This document shows, one piece after another, positions 1 through 8,553 of a stretch of DNA of 64,000 nucleotides (position 1 is its first letter; each line of letters begins with the position of its first letter). The translations under genes and the position numbers were made by a program. This DNA comes from Bifidobacterium anseris (GTDB taxonomy: Bacteria > Actinomycetota > Actinomycetes > Actinomycetales > Bifidobacteriaceae). The stretch covers positions 186,001-250,000 of the forward strand of contig NZ_NMYC01000005.1 in assembly GCF_002860345.1 (NCBI RefSeq), read 5' to 3'. The notes below the pieces were generated by a model that did not search any database, was not told the DNA's origin, and saw only the letters and a program-made list of their open reading frames with translations.

Positions 1-939
1 GCCGCTGATAGCAACGTTGACGCCTCGCACCGCGCATTGCCGAACCCGAGCGACAACTATCCGGTCGTCGGCAACGTCTCCGAAATCCCCGGCAAAGGGG
101 TGCGCGGCACCGTCGACGGCCACAAGGTCGAAGTCGGCCGTTACGCCTTCGTGACCGAACAGGACATCGTCAGCCAGGAAGTGCACAACGCCGCCGAAGA
201 GGAACGCAACGAGAAGGCGATGGAAGCGGCCGACCGTGAAGCTGCCAAGCTGTGGCCCGACACGCTCGAGCCGGACGAAATGGCCACCTACATCGCCATC
301 GACGGCCATCTCGCGGCCCGCATCGTGCTGCGCGACATCCCCCGCTACAACGCGAAACAGTCGATCCAGGAACTGCGCAAACTCGGCGTCAAGGAGGAGA
401 CGATGCTCACCGGCGACAAGAAGTCGTCGGCGATGATCATCGCGAATGAAGTCGGCATCACCGACGTGCGCTACGAATTGCTGCCGCAGGACAAGGTCAA
501 TGCGGTGCGCGAAGCCTCGGAACAGGAGAAGAGCGGCGCCGAAACGTGGTGGGAGCGCGCGACCGCGAAACTGCTCGGCGAGCCGATCCACCGCGACGTG
601 ACGATGATGGTCGGCGACGGCGTCAACGATTCGCCGGTGCTCGCCGTCGCCGACATCGGCATGGCGATGACCGACGGCACGTCAACGGCCGCCTCCGAAT
701 CGGCTGAAGTCGTCATCATGAACGACGATATCGGCGCCGTGCCGAAGGGCGTGCGCATCGCGCGGCAGACGAAGCAGCGCATGCTGCAGGCGGTGCTCGT
801 CGGCATCGCGCTCGCGATCGTCGGCATGGTGTGCGCCGCGTTCAACCTGATCCCCGTCGTCGCCGGCGCGTTCCTGCAGGAGGCGATCGACGTCGTCTCG
901 ATCGTGTGGGCGCTGACGGCGCTGTTCGACCGCAAGTAG
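1..939 (+). CDS. Heavy-metal P1B-type cation ATPase, C-terminal part (5' end outside window)
   Basis: The reading frame is open from the first base, so the N-terminal half (metal-binding region, most membrane helices, the DKTG phosphorylation site) lies upstream. What remains is part of the nucleotide-binding domain and the phosphorylation-domain tail: a TGDKK motif near nt 410, the hinge motif GDGVNDSP near nt 613, and two final membrane helices. Such pumps use ATP to move transition-metal ions across the cytoplasmic membrane. About 25 residues (EQEKSGAETWWERATAKLLG) between the TGD region and GDGVND form an insertion longer than in typical CopA/ZntA proteins. The ion cannot be assigned without the membrane CPC-type motif. 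A strong hairpin terminator follows the stop. Confidence 0.88.
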   Translation, partial: AADSNVDASHRALPNPSDNYPVVGNVSEIPGKGVRGTVDGHKVEVGRYAFVTEQDIVSQEVHNAAEEERNEKAMEAADREAAKLWPDTLEPDEMATYIAIDGHLAARIVLRDIPRYNAKQSIQELRKLGVKEETMLTGDKKSSAMIIANEVGITDVRYELLPQDKVNAVREASEQEKSGAETWWERATAKLLGEPIHRDVTMMVGDGVNDSPVLAVADIGMAMTDGTSTAASESAEVVIMNDDIGAVPKGVRIARQTKQRMLQAVLVGIALAIVGMVCAAFNLIPVVAGAFLQEAIDVVSIVWALTALFDRK

Positions 940-962
940 CAGAGGCGACGCCGCACATGCGC

Positions 963-1008
963 GGAGCCGTCTCGGTGGACGTCATCGTTCACCGAGACGG
1001 CTCCTTTT
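963..1008 (+). terminator. Rho-independent terminator after the P-type ATPase
   Basis: A perfect 15-bp stem (963-977 with 990-1004) with a 12-nt loop is followed by TTTT. It also separates the ATPase from the convergent serine hydrolase gene. Confidence 0.85.
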
Positions 1009-1050
1009 GTATATATCGACGATGTATCTGCATCGACTTTGTATATCTGT

Positions 1051-2217
1051 TTACGATTCGCCGTGCAGATCGGCGATGACGTCGTCGACGGCGGTCGCTA
1101 ATTCACTCAGCAGATCGTTGCGGCCGCACGCGTTCGACAGAATCGTGAGCACATAACCCTGCGGATGCGTCTGCAGATCGTGCGCGCCGGCCGGTAGCAC
1201 GATGCCGGCGTCGTTGAGCGCGTACAGATTGCCTTCGCCGTAGATCCAGCCGGCCTTCGTATACACTTCCTCCTGCTCGGCATGCGCCATCTGAATCGAC
1301 GAATTGAGCGAGCCGCACATCTGCTGCGCGAGCCATGCGCGCGCGTTCTTCGACGCCGCCGGCGTGCCGTCTGCCTTCGTCGGCGGCGTATCCGAGAACA
1401 GATACTGGTAGGCGAGCACCCACACCCTTGCCAGATCGCTCGCCGTCAGGGAATCGTAATAGCCGTTGAGCGGCGCGTCGAAGGTGTAACCGGTCGTCCA
1501 CGTCGTGAACGGCTGCGCGCCGTAGCGTTGATACAACGATTCGTAGGCGTCGTTGTCGGAGACGGTGAGCGTCGCCGTGATCAGATGGTTGAGATAGGCG
1601 GCGTCCGGGTCGACACTCGTCGAGACGGCGTCGAGGTCGAGCACGCCCGTCTGCGCGAGCGACAGGATGTACGGGGCTTTGATCGCCGACGCCGAATAGC
1701 GCGGCACGTTCGCGAAGGACGTGATGACGGCGCCTGTGCGCATGTCGACGACGGCGAAGGAGACTTCGAAACCCTGTTCATGATAGGCGCTGACGGCGTG
1801 CTGCAGCTGCGCGGATTCGGCGTCGCTGAGCGTGACGCCGGCAGCTGATACGGCGGCCGCACCGTCGGTCGCGCGCAGATTCGCGAACGCGGTGGCGACG
1901 ACGCTGCTGAGATTCGGCGTGACGATCGTTTTTTCGATGCCGACGGCGGGCGTCTCCTCGGAGGCGGCAGACGGCGTCGGCATCGTCTGCGTGGCCGAGG
2001 CCGTGGGATGGGCGGCGTTCGCGAGCCCGTCGCCGAAGATGCCGACGGCGCCGGCGCCGAGCATGCCGGATACAGCGACGATCGTCGACGCGATTGCGAT
2101 GCCCTTCCATTTGGCGATCGATTTGCGATGAGCGGCGATGGTGACGTCAAGCTGGGCGTCGGTCAGCGGCACGTCACGCCATTTGGGAATCGTGCCGCGT
2201 TTCGTCTTCTTCTGCAT
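1051..2217 (-). CDS. Membrane-anchored class A beta-lactamase-like serine hydrolase
   Basis: The 388-residue product has a short basic N-terminus, one membrane segment (about residues 35-62, IAIASTIVAVSGMLGAGAVGIFG), a Pro/Ser/Thr-rich linker and an extracellular serine-hydrolase domain. The penicilloyl-serine-transferase motifs are all visible: SAIK (SxxK), SDN, and KAG in place of the KTG box. This suits a D,D-peptidase/beta-lactamase-type enzyme of the cell wall; resistance activity is not implied. I start at the ATG at 2217 (MQKKTKRG). A TTG 14 codons upstream is also open but has no ribosome site, and a TATAGT -10 element sits right before it. A hairpin (2312-2340) separates it from the next gene. 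Confidence 0.75.
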   Translation of the reverse strand: MQKKTKRGTIPKWRDVPLTDAQLDVTIAAHRKSIAKWKGIAIASTIVAVSGMLGAGAVGIFGDGLANAAHPTASATQTMPTPSAASEETPAVGIEKTIVTPNLSSVVATAFANLRATDGAAAVSAAGVTLSDAESAQLQHAVSAYHEQGFEVSFAVVDMRTGAVITSFANVPRYSASAIKAPYILSLAQTGVLDLDAVSTSVDPDAAYLNHLITATLTVSDNDAYESLYQRYGAQPFTTWTTGYTFDAPLNGYYDSLTASDLARVWVLAYQYLFSDTPPTKADGTPAASKNARAWLAQQMCGSLNSSIQMAHAEQEEVYTKAGWIYGEGNLYALNDAGIVLPAGAHDLQTHPQGYVLTILSNACGRNDLLSELATAVDDVIADLHGES

Positions 2218-2311
2218 CCCAGCGCACCCGTTTCTCACGTATGCCCACGCTTGTTCCAAGGAAAACTATAGGGTGACCCTTCGGCATCGGCGGCACGACG
2301 TCGAGACGACG

Positions 2312-2340
2312 AAGGCGGACGGTTCGTCGCCGTCCGCCTT
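2312..2340 (-). terminator. Hairpin terminator after the ferredoxin reductase gene
   Basis: A perfect 11-bp stem, AAGGCGGACGG (2312-2322) with its complement (2330-2340), lies just past the stop of the minus-strand reductase gene. The T tract is poor, so termination strength is uncertain. Confidence 0.55.
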
Positions 2341-2377
2341 CATCTGTGCGCGCGTTGTATTCGCGTTACATCCGTTG

Positions 2378-3826
2378 TCACTCGCCGTGGGCGAGACGAC
2401 GGAACTCGTCGGGATCGATGACCTTCTTGTGTTCGCGGCCTTCCCTCGCGCCCTCGGCACGTTCGAACGCGTCGACGCGCTTCCAGCCGGCGAAATCGAT
2501 CGGGTTGACGCCGCGTTCGGCGAGCAGACGGTCGATCGATTCGGGATCGCGGTCCGGCGCCAGACGCGCGTTCTCCTTGTTCTTCGCGAGATCTTCGAGC
2601 ATCGCCGTGACGATCATCAGTGCATCCGACTTCGTCGAACCGATCAGGCCGACCGGACCGCGCTTCGCCCATCCGGTCGCGTACAGGCGCTCGCGCACTT
2701 CGCCATCGACGGCGTCGACGGTGATGCGGCCGTCTCCGTTCGCGTTCGCCAGATGCGCGCCTTTCTCGTCATAGGCGATGCCTGGCACCGACTCCGGCTT
2801 GTAGCCGATCGCATGGTAGACGGCCTGCACCGGATAATCGGTGAACTCGCCGGTGCGCGTCATCGTGCCATCCGCCGACGTCTCGGTGCGCTCGACGCGG
2901 ATGCCGCACACCTTGCCGTCCTCGCCGAGAATCTCGGTCGGCGCGGAGTTGAAGTGGATGTAGTACTTACGGTCGGCCGGATTGCCTTCAAAATCGACGT
3001 CGCCGTCGTCCTCCATGTCCTCGGCCATCTCACGGATCGCGAACAGCTCCTCGACCATCTGACGGGTCAGCTTGTCCTTGCCGGCCTCCTCGATCGTGTC
3101 ATCGTCGAGTTCGAAATCGTCCTCGTCGATGATCAGCTGGACGCCAGGCAGCTTCTCCATCTCACGCAGCTCCTGAACGGAGAACTTCGCCTGCGCGACG
3201 CCACGGCGGATGAACAGGTGCAGCGTCTTCGCCTGATTGCGCAGAATGCCCTCGTACACGTTGTCGGGAATGTCGGTGCGCGCGCGCAGATCGTCGGCGT
3301 TGCGCATCAGCTCGCGCGCGACGTCCATCGCCACGTTGCCGCCGCCGATGACGGCGACCTCCTCGGCCTGCAGCGGCCATTCGCGCACGCCGGTCGGATA
3401 GCCGTCATACCATTCGACGAACTTCGCCGCGCCATAGACGCCGTCATAGTCGGCGCCCGGCAGATTCAGCGGCTTGTCCTTGATCGCGCCGGTCGCGAAG
3501 AGCACGGCGTCGTAACGCTCAAGCAGATCGTCGATCGTCACATCCTTGCCGAACTCCACATCGCAGTACAGATGGATGTTCGGATTGTCGAGCGTCTTCT
3601 CAAGCGCGGACGCGATGAACTTAATCGACGGATGGTCGGGGGCGACGCCATAGCGCACGAGGCCGAACGGCACCGGCAGCTTCTCGAACAGGTCGATGCG
3701 CGCGTTCGTGCCGAGGCCCAGCTCATCGCCGAGCTTGGCAAGCTGACGCAGGAAGATATCGGAGGAATACACACCGGCCGGGCCGGCGCCGATGACGGCA
3801 ATACGAAGTTCAGAATCATTAGTCAC
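2378..3826 (-). CDS. Ferredoxin/adrenodoxin-type NADP+ reductase (FprA-like)
   Basis: A 482-residue flavoprotein of the adrenodoxin reductase family. The N-terminal FAD-binding motif VIGAGPAG is at residues 11-18, followed by the family signature PFGLVRYGVAPDHP. A second dinucleotide motif, VIGGGNVAMDVAR, binds NADP(H), and a GWAKRGPVGLIGSTKSDA segment near the C-terminus is typical of the family. It would pass electrons between NADPH and ferredoxin in the cytoplasm. Start is GTG at 3826. No Shine-Dalgarno is seen, but a TAGTAT element lies a few bases upstream, so the mRNA may be leaderless. It is transcribed away from htpX. Confidence 0.9.
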   Translation of the reverse strand: MTNDSELRIAVIGAGPAGVYSSDIFLRQLAKLGDELGLGTNARIDLFEKLPVPFGLVRYGVAPDHPSIKFIASALEKTLDNPNIHLYCDVEFGKDVTIDDLLERYDAVLFATGAIKDKPLNLPGADYDGVYGAAKFVEWYDGYPTGVREWPLQAEEVAVIGGGNVAMDVARELMRNADDLRARTDIPDNVYEGILRNQAKTLHLFIRRGVAQAKFSVQELREMEKLPGVQLIIDEDDFELDDDTIEEAGKDKLTRQMVEELFAIREMAEDMEDDGDVDFEGNPADRKYYIHFNSAPTEILGEDGKVCGIRVERTETSADGTMTRTGEFTDYPVQAVYHAIGYKPESVPGIAYDEKGAHLANANGDGRITVDAVDGEVRERLYATGWAKRGPVGLIGSTKSDALMIVTAMLEDLAKNKENARLAPDRDPESIDRLLAERGVNPIDFAGWKRVDAFERAEGAREGREHKKVIDPDEFRRLAHGE

Positions 3827-3907
3827 GGCATACTAGCGTAGCCGATAAGCATGAACGGGGGAAGAGGCGCATATGGGACGTGTGGGGGAAGCGCGCGCCC
3901 TCGTCGC

Positions 3908-3921
3908 TACACTGTTGCCTA
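3908..3921 (+). promoter_or_regulatory. -10 element giving a leaderless htpX transcript
   Basis: TACACT (3908-3913) ends 7 nt before the ATG at 3921. No ribosome-binding site is present, so transcription probably begins at or next to the start codon. Confidence 0.5.
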
Positions 3922-4880
3922 TGAACGGGAAACTGCGGATGCACAACCATTACAACGGTTTGAAGACGGCGATACTGTTCGCCATCATGTGGGCGATCAT
4001 CATGATCATCTGGTGGGCGACGGGCGCATATGTGGACACGCTCGTCTACTACGTCGCGATCGGCCTGGGCATGTCCTTCGTCTCCTACTGGTTCTCCGAC
4101 AAGCTCGCGATCGCGTCGATGCACGCGCAGCCGGTCAGTGAACAGGAGGCGCCGCAGCTGTACGCGATCGTACGCGAACTGTCGCAGCGCGCGGGCAAGC
4201 CGATGCCTCGCATCTACATCGCGCCAACGGAGACGCCGAACGCGTTCGCGACCGGACGCAACGAACGGCACGCGGCCGTCTGCTGCACGCAAGGCATCAT
4301 GCGCATCCTCGACTATCGGGAGATGCGCGGCGTGCTCGGCCACGAGCTCATGCACGTCTACAATCGCGACATCCGCACGTCGGCAATCGCCGGCGCAATG
4401 GCCACCGTCATCACCTACCTCGGCTACTCGCTGATGTACTTCGGCAATTCCACGCGCAACGACCGCGACTCCGACAACGGCGCCGGCGCGCTCGGCGCGT
4501 TCGGCGCACTGCTCAGCATGATCCTCGCGCCGATCGCGGCGTCGCTGATCCAGATGGCGATTTCACGCACACGCGAATACGACGCCGACGAGGACGGCAG
4601 CGTGCTGACCGGAGATCCGAATGCGCTCGCGAGCGCGCTGTACAAAATCCAATACGGCATCGCGCAGAACCCGATGCCGGCGACGGCGACCGACCAGTCG
4701 ACGGCAGCGATGATGATCGAGTCGCCGTTCTCGGCGAAGGGTTTCTCGCGGCTGTTTTCGACGCATCCGCCGACCGAGGATCGCATCGCCCGCCTGCAGC
4801 AGATGGCGGTCGACATGGGTGCTCCGGGCATCGCCGACGGCGACCGCCTCGCGCAGGTCGCGCGCAACGGTCGGGCGTGA
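3921..4880 (+). CDS. htpX: HtpX-type membrane zinc metalloprotease
   Basis: M48-family membrane protease, 319 residues from the chosen start. Two N-terminal membrane helices (ILFAIMWAIIMIIWWATG; LVYYVAIGLGMSFVSYWF) precede the zinc site H141-E142-L-M-H145 followed by YNRD. Further hydrophobic segments follow, then the conserved ATGRNERHAAV and THPPTEDRI regions. It degrades damaged membrane proteins. An in-frame start 16 codons upstream is possible, but the residues from there (MGRVGEARALVATLLP) look unlike HtpX. The -10 element at 3908-3913 fits a leaderless start at 3921. A tRNA-Gly gene follows after about 50 bp. Confidence 0.92.
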   Translation: MNGKLRMHNHYNGLKTAILFAIMWAIIMIIWWATGAYVDTLVYYVAIGLGMSFVSYWFSDKLAIASMHAQPVSEQEAPQLYAIVRELSQRAGKPMPRIYIAPTETPNAFATGRNERHAAVCCTQGIMRILDYREMRGVLGHELMHVYNRDIRTSAIAGAMATVITYLGYSLMYFGNSTRNDRDSDNGAGALGAFGALLSMILAPIAASLIQMAISRTREYDADEDGSVLTGDPNALASALYKIQYGIAQNPMPATATDQSTAAMMIESPFSAKGFSRLFSTHPPTEDRIARLQQMAVDMGAPGIADGDRLAQVARNGRA

Positions 4881-4933
4881 GTGGCCGGCGACTGTGGTAA
4901 GGTAGCTGATGCGGCTGTGTACGACGGCTGCAT

Positions 4934-5004
4934 GCGGATGTAGTTCATCGGTAGAACGAAAGCTTCCCAAGCTTTAAAGGCGGGTTCGACTCCCGTCATC
5001 CGCT
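4934..5004 (+). tRNA. tRNA-Gly (anticodon CCC)
   Basis: Cloverleaf read by eye: the 7-bp acceptor GCGGATG (4934-4940) pairs with CATCCGC (4997-5003), with discriminator T at 5004. The anticodon stem AAAGC/GCTTT closes loop TTCCCAA, giving anticodon CCC. The T-arm is GCGGG-TTCGACT-CCCGT. CCA is not encoded. Confidence 0.95.
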
Positions 5005-5119
5005 CTCTGAAATCGTTGGAAAATAGTCGTTTCTGAGGTCGACGGGATACAAATCCACTCTATTCTGCGCTCTACTGGCGGGCGGATGTGAGCCAACAAT
5101 GAGCCGGCGCCGACCGCCT

Positions 5120-5279
5120 CGTTTGTGAACGTCGAAGGGGAGCTGTGCACCGATTGCGTTTGCAGACGATGTCTGTTGCGAACGCTTCGGATGCAAACGC
5201 CGCCCGTTACGTTCGCAGACGGTACCCGTTGCGATTGTTACGGGTGCGGATGGCGCGCATGGCGTTCGCAAAGGGCGGC
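5120..5279. repeat. Three decayed copies of a 52-54-nt hairpin-forming tandem repeat
   Basis: Units at 5120-5173, 5174-5226 and 5227-5279 each begin near KGTTGCGAACG and end near GCGTTCGCAgacgg, so each could fold on its GCGAACG/CGTTCGC arms. The period (53-54 nt) and consensus match the well-preserved array at 60583-60795. The rest of the roughly 395-bp gap between the tRNA and the SRAP gene holds no convincing gene. Confidence 0.65.
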
Positions 5280-5400
5280 GCAGGCGATCGTCAGGGGTGA
5301 GCTATGCGGCGGAAACGTTCGCGGTGGCAATATGACTTGTGCGGTGACGCTGTCAGGGGACGACGGCTCCGGCAGGGTCGTTAGGATGTACGGTGAAGGC

Positions 5401-6117
5401 ATGTGCGCGCATTATCTGGGATTGTCGGATGAGGAAGTCGATCGGCTGGTCGGGCAGTTGAGCGGGGAGCGACCGGAGAGACCCGAGTCGAGTCCCGCGG
5501 AAGCCACGGCGCCGCAGTACGAACAGCGCGAGCTCGACTATCCGCAGTCGGAGCGGCAGTCGTCGGGGAGCCCGCGCGAGGAGCGGGGACGCCGATGGAT
5601 CGACGTGTATCCGAAGACGGTGTCGCCGGTGATTGTGCCGACCTTCGACACGGCGGTCGGCGTCGACGAACTGACTCCCGGCACGCTCGAACGCGCGGAT
5701 CTGGCATGGGGATACAGCACGCAGTGGAATCCGCAGCCGATCTTCAACACGCGCATCGAAAGCGCGGACAAGCCGATCTGGCGGACATCGATGGAACACG
5801 ACCGCTGCATCATCGCCTGCCGTCGTTTCTACGAATCAAGCGGCACGGAGACGCGCGTCAGCGAGCGCACCGGACGCGTCATCAAACAGCAGTATGTGTT
5901 TGCGATTCCCGATATGCCGATCATGTTCATCGGCGGCATACGACGTGGCGACGAATATTCGATGATCACGACGCGCGCGAACGCGGTGATGGCGCCGGTG
6001 CATCCGCGGATGCCGCTCATTTTGCATCCGACCGAGCTGACGACGTGGCTCGGGCCACGGTACATGCGTCTCGCCGACCGTTCCGCTGTGCCGCTCGCCG
6101 CTCATAAAGTGGGGTAG
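5401..6117 (+). CDS. SRAP-domain protein (HMCES/YedK-type abasic-site DNA-protein crosslink protein)
   Basis: A 238-residue SOS-response-associated peptidase-family protein. These proteins trap abasic sites in single-stranded DNA through a thiazolidine link to Cys2. The ATG at 5401 was chosen because it gives Met-Cys, leaving the required N-terminal Cys2 after Met removal; longer in-frame starts would bury it. Other family marks are FNTRIES (the Asn region), RCIIACRRFYESS (catalytic Glu of the usual GFYEW) and VHPRMPLIL (the HxRMP histidine). A linker at residues 20-60 is Glu/Ser-rich. Ribosome-site support is weak. It stands alone between a decayed repeat array and an MFS gene. Confidence 0.82.
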   Translation: MCAHYLGLSDEEVDRLVGQLSGERPERPESSPAEATAPQYEQRELDYPQSERQSSGSPREERGRRWIDVYPKTVSPVIVPTFDTAVGVDELTPGTLERADLAWGYSTQWNPQPIFNTRIESADKPIWRTSMEHDRCIIACRRFYESSGTETRVSERTGRVIKQQYVFAIPDMPIMFIGGIRRGDEYSMITTRANAVMAPVHPRMPLILHPTELTTWLGPRYMRLADRSAVPLAAHKVG

Positions 6118-6185
6118 CGGACGCTCCGACGCCGGTGTTCGCCGGGTGAGCAGCGCACGGTCAGGGAGTCCGTTATGCTGTTAGG

Positions 6186-6201
6186 CGTTTCATGTGAAAC
6201 A
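6186..6201. promoter_or_regulatory. Inverted repeat GTTTCA-TG-TGAAAC upstream of the MFS gene (parS-like)
   Basis: CGTTTCATGTGAAACA matches the ParB site consensus TGTTTCACGTGAAACA at 14 of 16 bases. It could equally be the operator of the MFS gene starting 49 bp further on. Confidence 0.3.
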
Positions 6202-6249
6202 TTCACGGTCGATAACGGCGCAGACATGGTGCACAGGCGAGGTGGGCAG

Positions 6250-7473
6250 ATGGCGAACACAATAGTCAATTCATCGAACGGACCGGCGACGGACGGCGAA
6301 GGACAGGGCCACGGTCTCGGTCTGTTCGCACTCGCCGCCGGCGCGTTCGTGTTCGGCGCGGCCGAGTTCGTCATGATGGGCATCCTGCCGCAGGTCGCGC
6401 AGGCGCTGCGGGTGAGCATCCCCTTCGCCGGCAACTTCATCTCGGCATACGCGATCGGCGTGTGCGTCGGCACGTTGCTGCTGATCTTCGGACGCAGGAT
6501 CCCGCCGCGCTCGCTCATCATCCTGTTCATGGTCATCGCATTCGCCGGCAACGCGTTGAGCGCGGTCGCCGTCAACGCGCCGATGATGATCGTCGCGCGC
6601 TTCATCGCCGGCTTCCCGCATGGCGCCTTCTTCGGCACCGCGACGCTTATCGCGAAGCTGCTTGCGCGGCGCGGGAAGGAGGCGCAGGCTGTGGCCTCGA
6701 TGGTCACCGGACAGACGGTGGCGAATATGCTCGGCGTGCCGGCGGGAACATTGCTCGCCGAACATCTGTCCTGGCATCTCGCGTTCGCGGCGCTCGCCGT
6801 CTGCGCCGTCGTCACCGGCGTCCTCGTGCGCGTATGGGTGCCGTTCATCGCGCCTGCAGCCGATGCGGGTCTGGCCGGGCAGTTCGCATTCCTGCGCAAA
6901 CCCGGACCTTGGATGGTGCTCGTCGCCGTCTTCGTCGGCAATGTGGGCATCTTCTGCTGGTGGAGCTACGTGAGCCCGTGGCTGCAGCGCGTGGGCGGCT
7001 GGCCGAACGCGATGGTCTCCGCGTTGATGATGCTCGCCGGTTTCGGCATGGTCGTCGGCGGCTTGATCGGCGGTCGCATCTGCGACCATTGGAATCCGGG
7101 TGCCACGTCGGCGCTTGGTCAGTTTGTCGCCTGTATGGGTCTGCTTGCCGTTTTCCTGATTCCTGGCTCGCATGTGAGCACGGCCGTGCTCACCTTTGTG
7201 ATTTCCTTCGGCCTGTTCTTCGTTTCGGCGCCGCAGCAGCTCATCATGGCCGAATGCGGCGGCCTGATTGGCGGCGCCGCCGTGCAGATCGCATTCAACT
7301 TCGGCAATGCCGTCGGCTCGATGGTCGGAGGTGCCGTGCTCGACGCGTCGCATATGAACTACCACTATCCGGCGTTAAGCGGCGTCCCTTTCGCCGCGCT
7401 CGCCGTCGTGCTGCTCGTATGCTACAGCCGCATGTGCTGCAGGCTCGGGGGCGGTCTCGTGTTGGATAGGTGA
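6250..7473 (+). CDS. MFS drug/metabolite exporter (DHA1, AraJ-like)
   Basis: A 407-residue protein with about 12 hydrophobic segments. It resembles the AraJ/YdhP branch of the drug:H+ antiporter-1 family: early FGAAEFVMMGILPQVAQAL is typical, and GFPHGAFFGTATLIA forms part of the fourth and fifth helices. Substrate is unknown. The start at 6250 (MANTIVNSS) is preceded by GAGGTGG at a suitable distance; in-frame upstream ATGs at 6175 and 6226 give residues unlike the family. It appears monocistronic. Confidence 0.85.
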   Translation: MANTIVNSSNGPATDGEGQGHGLGLFALAAGAFVFGAAEFVMMGILPQVAQALRVSIPFAGNFISAYAIGVCVGTLLLIFGRRIPPRSLIILFMVIAFAGNALSAVAVNAPMMIVARFIAGFPHGAFFGTATLIAKLLARRGKEAQAVASMVTGQTVANMLGVPAGTLLAEHLSWHLAFAALAVCAVVTGVLVRVWVPFIAPAADAGLAGQFAFLRKPGPWMVLVAVFVGNVGIFCWWSYVSPWLQRVGGWPNAMVSALMMLAGFGMVVGGLIGGRICDHWNPGATSALGQFVACMGLLAVFLIPGSHVSTAVLTFVISFGLFFVSAPQQLIMAECGGLIGGAAVQIAFNFGNAVGSMVGGAVLDASHMNYHYPALSGVPFAALAVVLLVCYSRMCCRLGGGLVLDR

Positions 7474-7603
7474 ACGCCCCCGACTCGGACACCACGGCCG
7501 CGATTGTCCGTGACAAGCCGAACAGCTGCGGCAAGACCGTCATGACTCCCAACGGCGCCTCGTTGATCGCCGAGACCGTGGCGCCGGTCTGACGCCCGAC
7601 GCC

Positions 7604-7885
7604 TCAGAACAGGTCGTCGCGTGATCCCGTGCGGGTCAGCACCAACTGGAGTTCATGGCGCTCGATGCGATAGATGAGCAGCCAATCACCTTCGATGTGT
7701 AGTTCGCGGTATCCCCGCCAGTTGCCGGCCAGGGGGTGATCACGGTACTTGGTGCTCAGCAACGGCTTGTCCTGGGCCATGAGCGCCTCAACGGCGCCCT
7801 GCAGTTTCTTTGGGTCATAGTGCTTCTTCAAAAGAGATTTGAAATCCCTTTTGAACTGTGTAGTGCGAAATACAGTGCTAAGCAT
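7604..7885 (-). CDS. YafQ-family (RelE superfamily) toxin with altered catalytic position
   Basis: A 93-residue mRNA-interferase-type toxin. YafQ-family residues are easy to see: DHPL (His50), RELHIEGDW (His63, Asp67) and the final RTGSxxDLF motif. The catalytic histidine of that last motif (TGTH/TGSH in the family; His87 in E. coli YafQ) is replaced here by Arg89 (TGSR). Activity may therefore be lost or changed. It overlaps the antitoxin gene by 8 nt, the usual arrangement for a translationally coupled type II pair. Confidence 0.85.
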   Translation of the reverse strand: MLSTVFRTTQFKRDFKSLLKKHYDPKKLQGAVEALMAQDKPLLSTKYRDHPLAGNWRGYRELHIEGDWLLIYRIERHELQLVLTRTGSRDDLF

Positions 7886-8138
7886 GCATCAAATCTTTCA
7901 TCAGATCTTCGGAACTGGTGAAAGACCTTCCTTCGTGCGCGTCCGCCTGTCGGCGCGCTGCGATGCTCTCCGCGGGTTCTCGGGTGATTTTGAATGGCAT
8001 GCCGTTGTCGCGGATGGACTGGCGGAGGAACACATTAATCGCCGTGGAAAGATCCATGCCCATTGATTCGTACAGTGCTTTGGCTTCCTCCTTGACCTTC
8101 CGGTCGGTGCGGAAACTCACGGTTGTCGTATCGCTCAT
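7878..8138 (-). CDS. RelB/DinJ-family antitoxin
   Basis: An 86-residue ribbon-helix-helix antitoxin: TTVSFRTDRKVKEEAKALYESMGMDLSTAINVFLRQS is the canonical DinJ DNA-binding/dimer region, followed by a C-terminal toxin-binding tail. ATG at 8138 has AAGGGGA 6-7 nt upstream; a TTG two codons earlier is less likely. A promoter-like pair, TAGACA and TATACA spaced 16 bp (about 8184-8212, minus strand), lies upstream. The downstream YafQ-type toxin overlaps it. Confidence 0.88.
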   Translation of the reverse strand: MSDTTTVSFRTDRKVKEEAKALYESMGMDLSTAINVFLRQSIRDNGMPFKITREPAESIAARRQADAHEGRSFTSSEDLMKDLMHA

Positions 8139-8284
8139 CGTCAATCCCCTTGCGTTGTTGATTCGTTATGTGGTAGCAAGCACTGCTATTGTATAACTAT
8201 CGTTAATACGTTGTCTATGCGATAGCGGGTGTTGGTTACAGTTTACCGGCGAGCGTGCACATCTCGCGTTCGTTGGGCGCCATG

Positions 8285-8322
8285 CCCATAGGTATGCGCT
8301 ACCGGTAGCGACTCCCTATGGG
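8285..8322. repeat. Nested palindrome in the gap before the DUF4241 gene
   Basis: CGCTACCGGTAGCG (8297-8310, a perfect 14-bp palindrome) is enclosed by an outer stem of CCCATAGG with CCTATGGG. Together they form one long hairpin without a T tract. The rest of the 8139-8553 gap shows the antitoxin promoter and no gene. Confidence 0.5.
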
Positions 8323-8553
8323 CGGACTACCATATGCCGCACGGATGAGGAACATCGAGACAGGTGGTCGATGATGCGCAGACTGTGGTGTCGGAGTGCA
8401 GCGGCGTTGGCTGCGATCGGATAGGACGTTCCTCGTATGGACGATGTGCGGCGGCGGCCGCGTTTCATCTGTTACGATGCCGGTACGGGTCCGGGCGCAT
8501 GCGCCTTGATGGCCCATGCAATCGACATGACGAACACAAGGAAGTGATGTGCG

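Noticed and set aside
4934-5004. tRNA-Gly as an attachment site for an integrated element
   Set aside because: No integrase gene nearby and no repeat of the tRNA 3' end elsewhere in the window.
5125-5400. N-terminal extension of the SRAP gene upstream of 5401
   Set aside because: It covers the decayed repeat array and would remove the N-terminal Cys needed for SRAP chemistry.
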